64,000 nt of DNA from Coriolopsis trogii (lineage: Eukaryota; Basidiomycota; Agaricomycetes; Polyporales; Polyporaceae), in the NCBI GenBank assembly GCA_020543525.1, contig JAHYIO010000004.1, forward strand, positions 2,356,001 through 2,420,000, read 5' to 3'. Made by a program: the position numbers and the translations under genes. This document shows, in pieces, positions 11,312 to 21,440 of the stretch. The notes beneath the pieces were generated by a model. It saw only the letters and a program-made list of their open reading frames with translations. It did no database searches and was not told the DNA's origin. Within the stretch, counting starts at the first letter, position 1. Each line of letters starts with the position of its first letter.

Positions 11312-12289
11312 TGCGAGATGCGTGCTCAGGTGGTCTCGAGAGTAGGTAGTGGCGGATGTCGCTGTTCTGTGTAGACCACTGGGATCTGAGGGATTTTATA
11401 CGCGCGAACGTTACAGAGCTGACGGATCCAGCGCCCGTCAAAGTCCGAACACAAAGGATATTACTGTTCGCGCACGCGATAGAAGCAGGCTCAGCCAGCC
11501 GCAGAAGAATAGGGATAGGGCGCGCGAGGTAGGTACGCGACGGAGATATCACCAGGTATAGTGTACGATTCGGCACAGCACACGCCCAGGATCGCTCCGT
11601 ATAGAGTACGCTGTGCTTCAGACAGTCCCCGCTGTGCGTCGCTAAGTGATTGGACGCCCATAATACGACAAATACTGTGTCACACTTTGATGTCATACCT
11701 GTACCAGGTTCAAGTCTGAATGAAGTTACACACGTGCGGCGAGAAACAACCTCCGTGACCACTCACCATGACAAAGAAAGCCCAATGATGGGAGAACGTA
11801 GCATGTGGGAAGGTCCTTCAGTTTCAGAGTGACGGAAGTCGATTATTCAAATTCTGTGAGACGACGTGGACGGCATGCCAACAGAGCCGTTCAAGTTCAC
11901 CTGTCAGAACATGGGCTAAGGGAGAAGTATTGAAACAAAGGTTCTTGGAAATTTTATGCCGGCGTATGGATAAACGGATGCAGCATACTTCATGGCGCCG
12001 CGGCAGGCAACTTGAAGACCGCCACCGAGGCACATACGTAGAGCCCTCATGATAGAGCTCGATGTATGGGTGTGGACCGATGTCTGCACGAGGGTGTGTT
12101 CGCTCTAGCGTTGTCATGACCGGACCGGACGATGCATCGCTATGCAGGCATAGGTGGTGTCAAGCTGCGTCAAGTAGTATAGGTAAGTGATGCAATTCAG
12201 AAGTACGACTGCAAATCATACATACATACTCATGGCAAACGGCCAAGTGATTACGCCCAATGTTATGACACGCCGGTATTTTATACGGT

Positions 12290-12350
12290 TACCCTGTTAA
12301 GTGCTCGCGCTCCCCCGAGCCTTCTCCCGGTGCGCCTAGGCGCTGTCAGT
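12290..12350 (-). pseudogene. Relic of the last exon of the 14108-14534 gene
   Basis: On the minus strand this stretch resembles the final exon of the small conserved gene at 14108-14534: a block like REKARGSAS corresponds to QEKAQGGASA there, and the following cgtgtcataacattgg matches cgagtcatgacattgg. It has no open frame of its own and no other exon nearby. It shows that the duplicated segment once included that gene. Confidence 0.5.
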
Positions 12351-12369
12351 CCACATAGTGTGAGCGCGG

Positions 12370-12690
12370 CGTACGTCAAAGCTGTTCAGCAAGTCGGGTT
12401 TTGGTTTGAACAGTGAGGCCATCGGCAAAAGCGCGAAGTCGTTTGCCACTTCGGTACCCCATGCTCCCTGGATCGGGTCGTTGTCGTATGCCCTCCGTCG
12501 ATGTCTCCAACCCAGTCCGTGATTTCGGTTGTGTTAAGACACGCTAGAACAGATGATGTTAGATAAGTGACAAGGCCGAGGTGTTGTAGACGTGCACGCG
12601 CCTTGTGATGGAATGACGGGGTCGCTGATTTGAAGTTTGGCGAAGTCGATGGTACCTACCACTTGTCCCTTCCCATATTCAATGCCCGTG
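12370..12690 (-). pseudogene. Aspartic protease relic
   Basis: Read on the minus strand, 12690-12590 encodes GIEYGKGQVVGTIDFAKLQ followed by PVIPSQGACTSTTP, matching exon 3 and the start of intron 3 of the protease at 8456-10381. The stretch 12535-12370 then matches its exon 4 (TEITDW, VGDIDG, GAWGTEVAND, MASLF), with several frame breaks. Both catalytic regions are missing. It is an inverted, degenerate copy of the middle of that gene. Confidence 0.8.
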
Positions 12691-12890
12691 GCAAGTCTGA
12701 TAGACTTAGTGAGCTGCGGCCGGTGGCATGTTCGAAATATTCGAATCATTGCACAAATCCCGCAAAGGGTACTACTACATGTTTGAGATTTAACATGTAA
12801 CATCCCACAGGTTTACAAACAACCAATATCAGCATTGCCAACATCGTACCGTATCCTTCCATCGTCTCGTACGAGCACAAGGACGGCCCT

Positions 12891-13328
12891 TCACATTCCG
12901 AACGGGTAGATGGTCGTGGTGTACGTGGTGACGTGCCCGTCAGACGTCGTCACCACCGTCGTCGGGATCGGCGTGTCGAAAGTGGTCGGCCCACCCCCCG
13001 GCGGGAGCGGGTAGACAGTGTACGTGTAGGTCGTGAGGTGCCCATCGACCGTCCCAGTCGCGGTGACTGCAGAGGGCGTCGCCACAGGAATGCTGGTCGG
13101 CGGCCACGGGGCGGTGGGAGGATCGATCGTGGCTACGATCGTGGTAGGGGTGCCATCGAGGGTCGTCACGATCGTGGTCGCGTACTCGGGGTGTGGCCCC
13201 TTGTGCGGGATGGCGAGAGCTAGAGAAAGAGGATCATGAGCGATAGGGTTCCCTGGAGAGATGACCTGAGACGTACCGTAGCCAGCGAGGACCGCAGCGA
13301 AGAGCACCCTACTGATAGCGAGGACCAT
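12891..13328 (-). CDS. Secreted VTTVDGH-repeat protein 5
   Basis: Minus-strand exons 13328-13277 (52 nt) and 13219-12891 encode about 126 residues. The signal peptide MVLAISRVLFAAVLAGYALA is completed after a phase-1 intron (gtacgt...ctctag). The intron is a multiple of three and open, so a retained form of 145 residues is also possible. The body repeats VTT-LDG-TPTT, GTVDGHLTTYTYT and VVTTSDGHVTTYTTT with Pro-rich linkers (DPPTAPWPP, YPLPPGGGP) and ends PFGM. It is the close tandem sister of the gene at 10878-11311. A TATA-like cgtataaagg lies about 85 nt upstream of the ATG on this strand. No known domain. Confidence 0.75.
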   Translation of the reverse strand: MVLAISRVLFAAVLAGYGTSQVISPGNPIAHDPLSLALAIPHKGPHPEYATTIVTTLDGTPTTIVATIDPPTAPWPPTSIPVATPSAVTATGTVDGHLTTYTYTVYPLPPGGGPTTFDTPIPTTVVTTSDGHVTTYTTTIYPFGM

Positions 13329-14107
13329 GTCGAGGAATTAGTTCTCAGGTGGCCAAGAGAATCGTATGAGGGGGCGCGCTTTGTACAGACCACTCGCATC
13401 TGTTCGCCCGACCTTTATACGCGTGGAATTCCCGGAGCAGACGAAGACAGCCCCCATTGCGGTGCACGTATCATGAGCTGACTGTTGGCGCGTACTAGAA
13501 GCGGCCTTAGTGAGCCGTGAAAGAAGCGAGCCAAGGACGGGGGAGGTACATACATGGCCGGACAGATCATCATGTACAGCGCACTGCTCAAACATGCAGC
13601 ATCAGCACAGCACGCGCCGGGGAACTCTACAAACGCTGTTTTCCATGAAGGCCGCATTGTGCGCCGTCCAGCGGCCGTGCGTGCCCATAGTGCGGCATAT
13701 AGTCAATGCAGCGGTATCAGATACGATCGTCAATGCTTGAACACGTTCCCCCCTGCGGCGAGAAACAACCGCGGTCAGCATTCACATGACGGAGTCTAGG
13801 GGTGGCGGTACACACCGTGTGGGACCGTGCCAATGTGGATCGCAATCCCAAGGTACCGAACAGCTCGGAAGAGCGAATCACTTACGATTACAGAAGAACA
13901 GACTCAACGGAGCCCGTCCGAACGTATCACCCAATACTAGCCTACGGGCGCATATGTTCGACGGTTCGGCTTGGACATCTTGCGAGATAGCTTGATGAAT
14001 GGCACAGAAGAACTCAGACAGACGATTTGGAGCAGCATCATTGATGGGACAAACGCAGACTATAGGTACATACATTCAACGAATCGGGCTTGGCGACTCC
14101 GCCAATG
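13329..14107. other. Intergenic region
   Basis: Holds the promoter of the 12891-13328 gene and the sequence duplicated at 11733/13755. No gene supported. Confidence 0.45.
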
Positions 14108-14534
14108 TCATGACTCGCCAGCATTTGATATGGACAGCTTGTCTTCCGCGCTCGCGCCTCCTTGCGCCTTCTCCTGGTTTGCTAACCGAATCCTGAACGC
14201 CGTCAGCAAGTCTGACAATGCGTCTCAGAGGATGGATATACTCACTTGTTGCGCGCGACAAGGACTCGAAGCGTTGTCTCCTTCTCTATTGGGGCCATAT
14301 TCTCCCAGTTCGCGATCCGTGACAACGTCTAGTACGAGTATGCCTCAGCGAGTGCGACATCAATGGTAGAGAGATGAAGAGACTCACCCCGTCGCTGTTC
14401 ACGACAACGGGCCCCAGCTTGTCAAACTTGAATGTCTGCGTACCGTTAACGGTCAGCTGCTCGACCTCTCCCTCAGGCGGCGGAGGTGGAAGCGCGAGAG
14501 GCGTGTGGGGTGCGTCTTCAGATGTTGCGCTCAT
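14108..14534 (-). CDS. Small conserved fungal protein, 104 aa
   Basis: Three minus-strand exons (14534-14388, 14328-14246, 14192-14108) add up to 105 codons with clean GT-AG borders. The protein opens with MSATSEDAPHTPLALPPPPP, a Pro-rich disordered lead. It continues with VNGTQTFKFDKLGPVVVNSDG and TLSRIANWENMA, then TLRVLVARNKIRLAN and a hydrophilic tail. This arrangement is familiar from short proteins conserved across fungi, but I cannot name a function. It has no signal peptide or membrane segment, so it is probably cytosolic or nuclear. A relic of its last exon lies at 12290-12350. The clean splice frame and conserved core make it a real gene despite its size. Confidence 0.8.
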
Positions 14535-14935
14535 GCTGTTAGGAATCGACGAGGTATTCGAGGCGATCGTAGATTATCGTGGGATGATTGTTGTGAGCAG
14601 AGGTGTGCATGGTGAGTAGGATGATATACGATGGAGGTCAACGTCCGCGTCGAGCTTTCGCGAGTCTTCCAGGACGTCGGGGGTCCGGCCCGGAGACCGC
14701 CACCCAATGCGCAGGTTCAACCCTCTCAGAGGGCTGGCGCAAGTCTCACTCTGCTACTTACGTTGTTGCGATCGCGACATACAGAGATTGAGGTCGTCTT
14801 TGGGCTCAGCGCAGTATGTATGGGATCCATGAGATGCACATAGACTGGTAACTTTCCACCGGATCATAAACCTCTCAACTTCTGCCCACAACCCACCCCT
14901 CTGTTCTCCGTTTCCCCGTTAAGTCTACCAACATC

Positions 14936-15383
14936 TCAGGAAGAGGACACAATCGACGTGCACGTCTTGGTGTCGCCTTCCATGGTTGTCACGACGGTCT
15001 TCGGTAATTGCGTAGACCTAATACCAGGTCGCAAGGGGGACAGCCGCAGTCGGCCAAGGAGGGTCGATGGTCGCCTCGACCGTCGTAACATGGCCTGCGA
15101 TAGTCGTGACATACGTCGTCGCGTAGTTGGGGTGCACGACGGCCGCGACTCCGACTGCAGCGGTCGGCCATGGAGGGTCGATCGTCGCTTCAATGGTCGT
15201 GACGGTGCCGCCGATCGTCGTGACATACGTCGTAGCGTAATCGGGGTGAGGACCAACGTGGGGCAACGCGCCAGCTGGTGAGACGGGACAAGGGTTAGCG
15301 TAGCTCGAGATGATGGACACTTGAGACACACCGGAACCGGTAAGGACGGCGGCTAGCAGCACCTTCGTGAGTGTGGATACCAT
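14936..15383 (-). CDS. Secreted repeat protein 6, likely frameshifted at its 3' end
   Basis: Minus-strand exon 1 is 15383-15332 (52 nt, as in copies 4 and 5) and exon 2 starts at 15274. The signal peptide MVSTLTKVLLAAVLTGSAGA is split by a phase-1 intron. The body has two near-identical modules, YATTYVTTIGGTVTTIEATI and YATTYVTTIAGHVTTVEATI, each followed by DPPWPTAAV. The frame stops at 15018-15020 (102 residues). Just downstream in another frame the family's last module continues as PKTVVTTMEGDTKTCTS and ends at 14936. A single-base indel near 15020 therefore probably shortened the protein. No intron of plausible length bridges the two frames. A TATA box (tatataag on this strand) lies about 90 nt upstream. 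Confidence 0.65.
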
Positions 15384-16816
15384 CGAGAAGGGGATTGAAG
15401 TGGACGGTGGAGGGCGGTGAGTGGTGAGTGAAGGTCAAGCCGGGCTTGGAGACAATGATTCGTGCCAATGGCTTATATATGCGGCCCTGCGCCTTCAGCG
15501 GAGGGTCGTGAAGTCGTTGAGGTTATCAACCTCAACGCGCAACAGAATGTGTCTTCGCCCTCGTCTGTGGGCGTGATCTGCCAGCGGTGATACACGAGAG
15601 CACGAAGAGAGGTGTGGACGCACATGCCTGAGATGTGTCGTTTGCAGCACGCTGCCTGATGGTGCAGTATTACCACAACCCGCGTCAACATATCCTAATG
15701 TGCTCCGCCAAGTTACCGCGCGCGATGTCCAGGCCGGGCCGAAGATCGATGGGTAGTGTAGCTAAATGATCTTTGGATGCGGCGCTCACAAGGAAGCCAT
15801 CCCTGCCAGAGCCGACGACGTTGATGGGGACTAATTGCAGATTGTAAGCCCACGGTATACCGCTTGCAGCACTGCCCTTGATCTTCTCTATTGACATACA
15901 AGCTGCAAGGCACCGAGCGGATCTGCCAATACTGTACCTGCTCGCAGTAAATGATGCGACGCAGGGGATCGTTATGCGTTTGCAATCACAGATAATAAGC
16001 ACTACCTGGCACCTCAGTTGAGTTGCGCGACGTTCAGAGTGGGGCTCCGAAACTTGTAGGACACGTACTTTCATCAGGGGGCTGAGCATACCGCTACCTT
16101 CGTCACTTCGTTCGAGTAGAGACGACATATGCGACCGGGGGCATGTACTGGGCGTGCACAACTTTTGATCTTCCTCGGAAGCAGTCGCGACTCGCAGATC
16201 ATAATCCAGCTAGCCAGAACAAGGTGTGCAAGCAAGACCGCATCCATTGCCAGACAAAAGAGAGACGTTCAACACAAGCAGGAGCTATACAATATCGACA
16301 ATCCAGAATCCAGACAAGACATAAGACGCCATCAGCTTTAAAGTAGCTCGTCCCTTTGTATGTAACAAGGTGGGTAGCCGAACGAGCGATGTCAACGCCG
16401 ACAGTCCGAAGACCGTCGTGCTCATCTCGCTGCTTGAGCTCTCGTCATTGGCGTTTATGATCGTGGAAGGATGTCTGAAGATTGTCAGGCGCTTATACTT
16501 CTATATAGGCCCACCGTTTTGAATTTCCCACGCACGGACCATGCAGCGCTTCAGATCCGATCCTCTCGAGGTGGTTAGCGCTTACGGTGTATCTTTAACT
16601 CTTGGTCTATTCAAGCGAACCACCGCTTTCTCAACCTGAGATCTCACGATTGCTGTAAGTTCTGAGGTCCACGAATATTCTGCGAGTCCTGCTACATGTA
16701 TTTCTCCGGAGTCAAGCCTAATGCATGATGTCGCAGATCTGCATGAGTCCATGACTTAACGACCGGGGACACCCGCAGGAAAACAAACTTTTGAGACGTT
16801 GCATCGACTGACTCTG
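15384..16816. other. Intergenic region, no supported gene
   Basis: A 158-codon minus-strand frame at 15685-16161 has a gene-like look but no ATG-supported exon structure or domain. TATA-like tataggcc lies near 16503. Otherwise nothing recognised. Confidence 0.45.
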
Positions 16817-18602
16817 ATGTTGCCGCAACTGGACGATGACACCCTGATATGCGTTTTCGCATTCTTGCCAGTCTCGTCAATTCTGGCGCTCCGTCAGGTA
16901 CGTCGTGCATACCCTCACTTGCGCACCACTCATCGTCCGGTTAGACATGTAAACGTCTCGCCGCGGTGTCTATCCTACGCATCGTCTGGCAAAAAGCATG
17001 CCTTGATCAAGTCCTTGCTTGCGGATATCCTTTCCCTTACCGATCTCTGGCTACTGCTGACGCGAACGAGCTTGAAAAGCTAGTCTTGCGTGCGCTTCGT
17101 CTGGGCTTATTCTGGCTAAGCGCATCCCTCGCGCACGATTGGACTCCTCGCCACACCGTCTTCCAGGCGAGCACCGGCACCGGTGTCTCTAACGTCCGCT
17201 TCATCCCTGGGCATGACAGTCGGTTCATCCTGACTGTGTACAAGGGAATATGGTCGATGATCTCCTGCTGGGAGGTTACCGGAAGCGGCTCACGGAAGAT
17301 TACTGACTGGTGTCCACGGAATGCAATCTTTGCTGGCTTTGTAGTCAACAACGATCCCGACTCGGAAGGCACACTCGCGGTCGCTGTGCAACACGGAGGG
17401 TTTGTCTCATGTGCTGCCGATCTTGACGTATTTGCTGAGACAGACTGTAGCGGGACGCATAGTATCGAGATACTGTCTTTGTTCGACCGCGATGCCATCA
17501 GGTCGTCTTTCCGGCCCGTTTGCAACATCGCAACATCGTTCCGACCTATCGCCTTGAGTGGCGATCTTATCGCTTTCAGCGACGACGCTTCAGAGACTGT
17601 GGTCATGGACTGGCGCCAGAATACGTTCGCTCTATTGAAGGGCTCTCAGCGCCCCATTGACGAACGATTCCAGGTACGAATCATAGAATGTTCAATGAAG
17701 CACTATTGACGCCAGTGATCTAGTACAACCGCTGCCTTCAAGTCATCTTCGCCTACGAAAGCATCTTGATCGTCCGCGCACGCTCCGTAGAACTCTTCCC
17801 AAAACCCGAACTTCGACCCACCAACGGAGACTACACGACTTACAGCCCCATTGGCTTCCACACCTTCGGCTGGATAGACGGCGTGTCCCTCAACACCCAA
17901 AGCGACCCACAGGTCGACATAGACGGCCGGATCCGTCCCTCCGGACATGAGCCGATCTCCCTACTCCTGCGCGCAGAGAGCGACGACCCATGGGCGTCTG
18001 ACATACACACATTGGAGCAGTTCGTTCTCTACCCCAATCCTGCATTCCACACGAACGCCATGTCTACCTCCCCCGCCTCAGAGTCTCCAGCGGGATCAGA
18101 AAAAGTGCCCACAGCGGCCGTCCCGCCGTACCTCTTCCCTCCCGCGCGTGCCGAACAGACGTCCCCGACCGTGCGCGGCTACCTCCGGTGCAGAGACATC
18201 GTCCTCGGCCCCTCGGGCACGGCGCTCTGGATCCAACCGCGCGCGGCACACGTCGCGCACCTGACGGGGTACGACGTGCACTCGTCCGTCGCGCAGGTCT
18301 CGCCCGAGCTCAACCCGGACGTGAGCTACGACTACCACCAGCACCCGACCTTGGTCGACGTAGGTTCGGCCGTGGCCGGCTCGTCCGAATCGCTGTGCGC
18401 GGCGGTGTTCGATGGCCCGCTGCAGAGGCGCCATCTTCGGGATGGAGGAGCGGGGGTGGTGGGGATGCAGCTGCAGCCGAGGACGTTGTGGGTCCAGACG
18501 CGGGAGGGTGCCAACTGGACCGCGTTTGACTATGTGGAGGAGACGGGCCGTGTGGCGCTGGGGTCGAGCGATGGGAGCGTGACTGTGTTGGACCTGATAT
18601 GA
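16817..18602 (+). CDS. F-box protein with long propeller-like C-terminal region
   Basis: Exons 16817-16897, 16945-17673 and 17724-18602 are all phase 0 and give 562 residues. The N-terminus MLPQLDDDTLICVFAFLPVS followed by ILALRQTCKRLAAVSILRIVW is a clear F-box (about residues 2-45). Such domains bind Skp1, so the protein is probably a substrate receptor of an SCF ubiquitin ligase. The remaining 500 residues contain strand-rich blocks such as TGTGVSNVRFIPGHDSRF and VALGSSDGSVTVLDL, resembling degenerate WD40/beta-propeller repeats. The ATG chosen is the first one in frame with the F-box; an upstream exon is possible. The substrate cannot be told from sequence. Confidence 0.8.
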
Positions 18603-19242
18603 CTGCGATAACCACAGGTCCTGCAATTGCACGCCCAGTGGCAGCGGGCGATCATACCGCCTACGAGATAGATTGGGACTTCGAACTATTCGCCCGCGTG
18701 AACACATCCGTCATCCTTTCGAACATGCCTGAAAGCAATATTTGAGATGGAGCTGGTCTCAGTTTCACGAATAGTCATGGAAATACGCTGGATTCGCTCA
18801 CCCGCCACCGTAGGACAGACCGGAAGCCCAGAGGAATGTACTAGGCACTAGACTCTCAGTATCCAGGTCTCGCCGTGTGTGCACATCAAACACAGTCCTG
18901 GTGAGGGTTCGGAGGGACGCCAGCCTGCACAGGACGAAGGCGAGAGCCTCGAGGGGAACTTTGCAGTCGGCTCTGAGCTATTGAAGCATAAGAGTTCCGA
19001 CGAACATGATGACCTCGTCGGGACTCGGCGGAAGAGCGTCGAGCAGGTAATAAGCGCTGGAATGCGTAGCATGTGCACGCTGTCCAGTGACAGCGGCCCG
19101 CCCCCTCTCCCAGGTGCGCGGCGTGGAGTCCCAGCCCCAGCGACCAGGGCGTCGGATCGTGGAGGAGAGCCGAACTTTGAAGAGGCCATAGCTGCCATGA
19201 CGCGCTCTGTTCCAGTAGACAAGCTGAGAGCGAGACGGAGCA
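18603..19242. other. Intergenic region
   Basis: Overlapping open frames are present on both strands at 18848-19247, but no domain or splice logic supports a gene. Confidence 0.4.
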
Positions 19243-19711
19243 AGTGAGTGACTATCCGTAAGGTGTTTAGATACTGAGTGACTATCCGTAAGGTGTTTAG
19301 ATACTAGTTTAGAGACTCTAGAACTCGGCAGCGAGAGGAGTGGTGCTTCGAGCGTGACAATTTCAAAGTCCGATGTCTCTTCCAAACGAGCCCCACCTGT
19401 TCTAAACCTCGAGATTTGGAAAGGGGGGTACCCCCCCTTTCCAAATATCTAAACGGTTTCTAAACCTCGCTTAGAACGTCTTGCTCCACTCTCCACATCC
19501 CGTACCTACTCGTTATGGGAGAAAGCGCATGATCCGCTGAGGCAATGAGGCCTGTCGGACGTGGCTCTAGATCTAGAAAGTTGGTATCTAAACGTGTGCG
19601 CTTGAGCGTTACGGAAGACATCACGCCCGTCTCACGGTGGGGCTGTCACACTTTTCACGGCCCGCCATCTAGCAAAAGTTGTATCCAAATCGTTACGGAT
19701 AGTCACTCACT
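19243..19711. mobile_element. Candidate non-autonomous inverted-repeat element (about 469 bp)
   Basis: A perfect 19-bp inverted repeat, agtgagtgactatccgtaa, occupies 19243-19261 and, inverted, 19693-19711. The left end is duplicated: a 30-bp unit is repeated exactly at 19246-19275 and 19276-19305. The right arm continues with partial similarity (tgtatccaaat against agtatctaaac inverted). There is a near-perfect palindrome in the middle. No transposase is encoded, and I cannot see a convincing target-site duplication. MITE-like is the best description. Confidence 0.55.
19414..19446. repeat. 15-bp inverted repeat with 3-nt spacer
   Basis: The arms atttggaaagggggg (19414-19428) and its exact complement (19432-19446) flank the spacer tac. 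This could form a strong hairpin. It lies near the centre of the candidate element 19243-19711. Confidence 0.85.
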
Positions 19712-20360
19712 GGTTCAGATCAGCAAAGAAACCAAGGAGATACGTGCAGCCAGATCAGCTTGTCAGGGAGACACAGGCGTCAGGAAGAGACTCTTAGAGA
19801 GTCGCTGGGCGTTTACCCTCGTAAGCGCGCTCACGGGTATTGCCGGCACGGACCGGTCCGACCGTCCCGTCTCCCTCTCGTTCATCGTCCTGCCGACATC
19901 CAGTCAATTGCACTTGCGTGTCCTCTTCCTCGACGCGACACATGGTCTCATGCACGCCGACGGTACGACACCCTTTGCCGCAGGTGCCCCGCGGCCGAAC
20001 GTAGGCCATACAATTCCCTCCGTCCGCAAAAGGCGTCAGCGTGACCAGCGCCGTTGAGGGCATACCGTCCGAGGCAGTCCATTGCGCTCGCTCGCGACTG
20101 TCATGACTGTGTATCAGCCATGGCGCGCTTGAGGCCATCGTGGACTGCCTCCCGATTTGCTCCATATCGGTCGTTGGCCTTCTCGTACTCATGTGGAGGA
20201 CGCACCTTTAACAACATCAGCGACTTTATTCCTTTCGTTTCACTCCTCGTCGACTAAGGTTCTGCTCACAGAATCCCCTCCACCCTACACGACGCGCACG
20301 CGTTCATCCCAGCTTCTGACACGCTACAGGATAACCTCACCACATCCGCCGTCTCCGAGG
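19712..20360. other. Intergenic region
   Basis: No recognisable gene. A long minus-strand open frame at 19794-20192 has no domain. Confidence 0.4.
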
Positions 20361-20835
20361 ATGTCGTACCAAGAACGTTACAGAGCTCCTGCGCCTCTGG
20401 CTCGACGGGATCGCGGCACCGTCAGGCAAGAGACCGTCAATGGTATCCCGGTCCAGGTCCTATGCACTTCTACCCACATAGTGTCATGCTTCATTCCAGA
20501 GGTTTCGCCAGCACCAATATTTGTGAGCTAGTCGTCTCCCTTAATGCCCACTAAGCGATGCGAATGACATCGCCGCGCGCTCACAAGCACACCAGTCTCC
20601 TTTATGCCCATTTCCTCGTCCTTCTCCTCTACCGCTCGTGTCGCATTCGGTGCAGAACAACCTGACGCTGTTGCTGGCATACACTGCCTTACTGGGTTAT
20701 ATGGCATCAACAAAGAGAAGTGCAAGACGACGCTCAGCTTCTGGTACTTGTTCCAGGAGGTGCTGTGGAACCGGGAGCACGGCTTCGATATCGCGGAGAA
20801 TAGGAGTGCAGGGGAGTACGCAGATCACGTTCTTC
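20361..20835 (+). CDS. Putative unrecognised gene, structure uncertain
   Basis: An ATG at 20361 opens MSYQERYRAPAPLARRDRGT followed by VRQETVNGIPV, hydrophilic and with fungal-like codon use. Further on, 20690-20830 encodes LYGINKEKCKTTLSFWYLFQ and EVLWNREHGFDIAENRSAGE in one frame. An adjacent frame at 20638-20705 encodes a hydrophobic run NLTLLLAYTALLG. The two good-looking stretches abut in different frames with no room for an intron, so either one is accidental or the gene has a frameshift. I do not recognise the product. The Tc1-type element begins 270 nt downstream. Confidence 0.3.
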
Positions 20836-21104
20836 GTTTGTGTCCTACGTGCATTCATTTTTGCGACAACCATACTCCCGTTCAATGTTCGCGGCTGCTC
20901 GTATCAATCACTGGCATCACAAGCTGTCTTCGAGCTTTTCCACATCAGTGCACTGGTTCCTCACCCCCGTGTCCTGTGAACAAGTCATCGAGGACCACGC
21001 AGGGCCGTTCCGCAAGTTGCAACCTTCCCTGTCAAGCATCTCCTTATGGCTCGTCCCGTTTTCCGGCGCCGTCAGATGTCTGGTGATGGAGGCTCGTCAT
21101 TGTA

Positions 21105-21303
21105 CAGTGGCGCTCGAAAGTCCTGCACGTGGCTTTCAAGCGCTGACTCGCACAACAAACGTGTCTCGTTCTCGCGAACGAGGATCGCGTTTCCTTTGAA
21201 AACCTGTACATAGGTAGTGATTAGTGTACTACACGTGTATACAAACTATGAACATTTTATGAAGAATCCAGAATGTGTTAGAGAAGTAACAATGTGAAAG
21301 TCC
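21105..21303 (+). repeat. Left terminal inverted repeat of the Tc1-type element
   Basis: 199 bp, inverse of 22554-22752. The differences I could see (eight or nine positions) are all transitions. Confidence 0.92.
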
Positions 21304-21440
21304 GATGTTTGGTCTTGTTTATTGGCGCCAACCATGACGCACCAGAAGGGCGGCCTCCCCTCCCCAAGTCCATTTTCTCTCTGAAAACACTATGCACACC
21401 CACCAAACTTCACAGACACACTCGACGACCTCATATCATC

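Larger units (their letters stand above)
11312..12890. other. Spacer with duplicated gene debris
   Basis: The interval contains a promoter for the 10878 gene and decayed copies of neighbours, annotated separately at about 12290-12700. A stretch near 11733 (gcggcgagaaacaacc) recurs at about 13755, showing that the flanks of the 10878 and 12891 genes were copied together. Confidence 0.5.

Noticed and set aside
15685..16161. 158-codon minus-strand open frame
   Set aside because: It looks protein-like in places but has no recognisable domain, no splice partners and no matching promoter; left unannotated.
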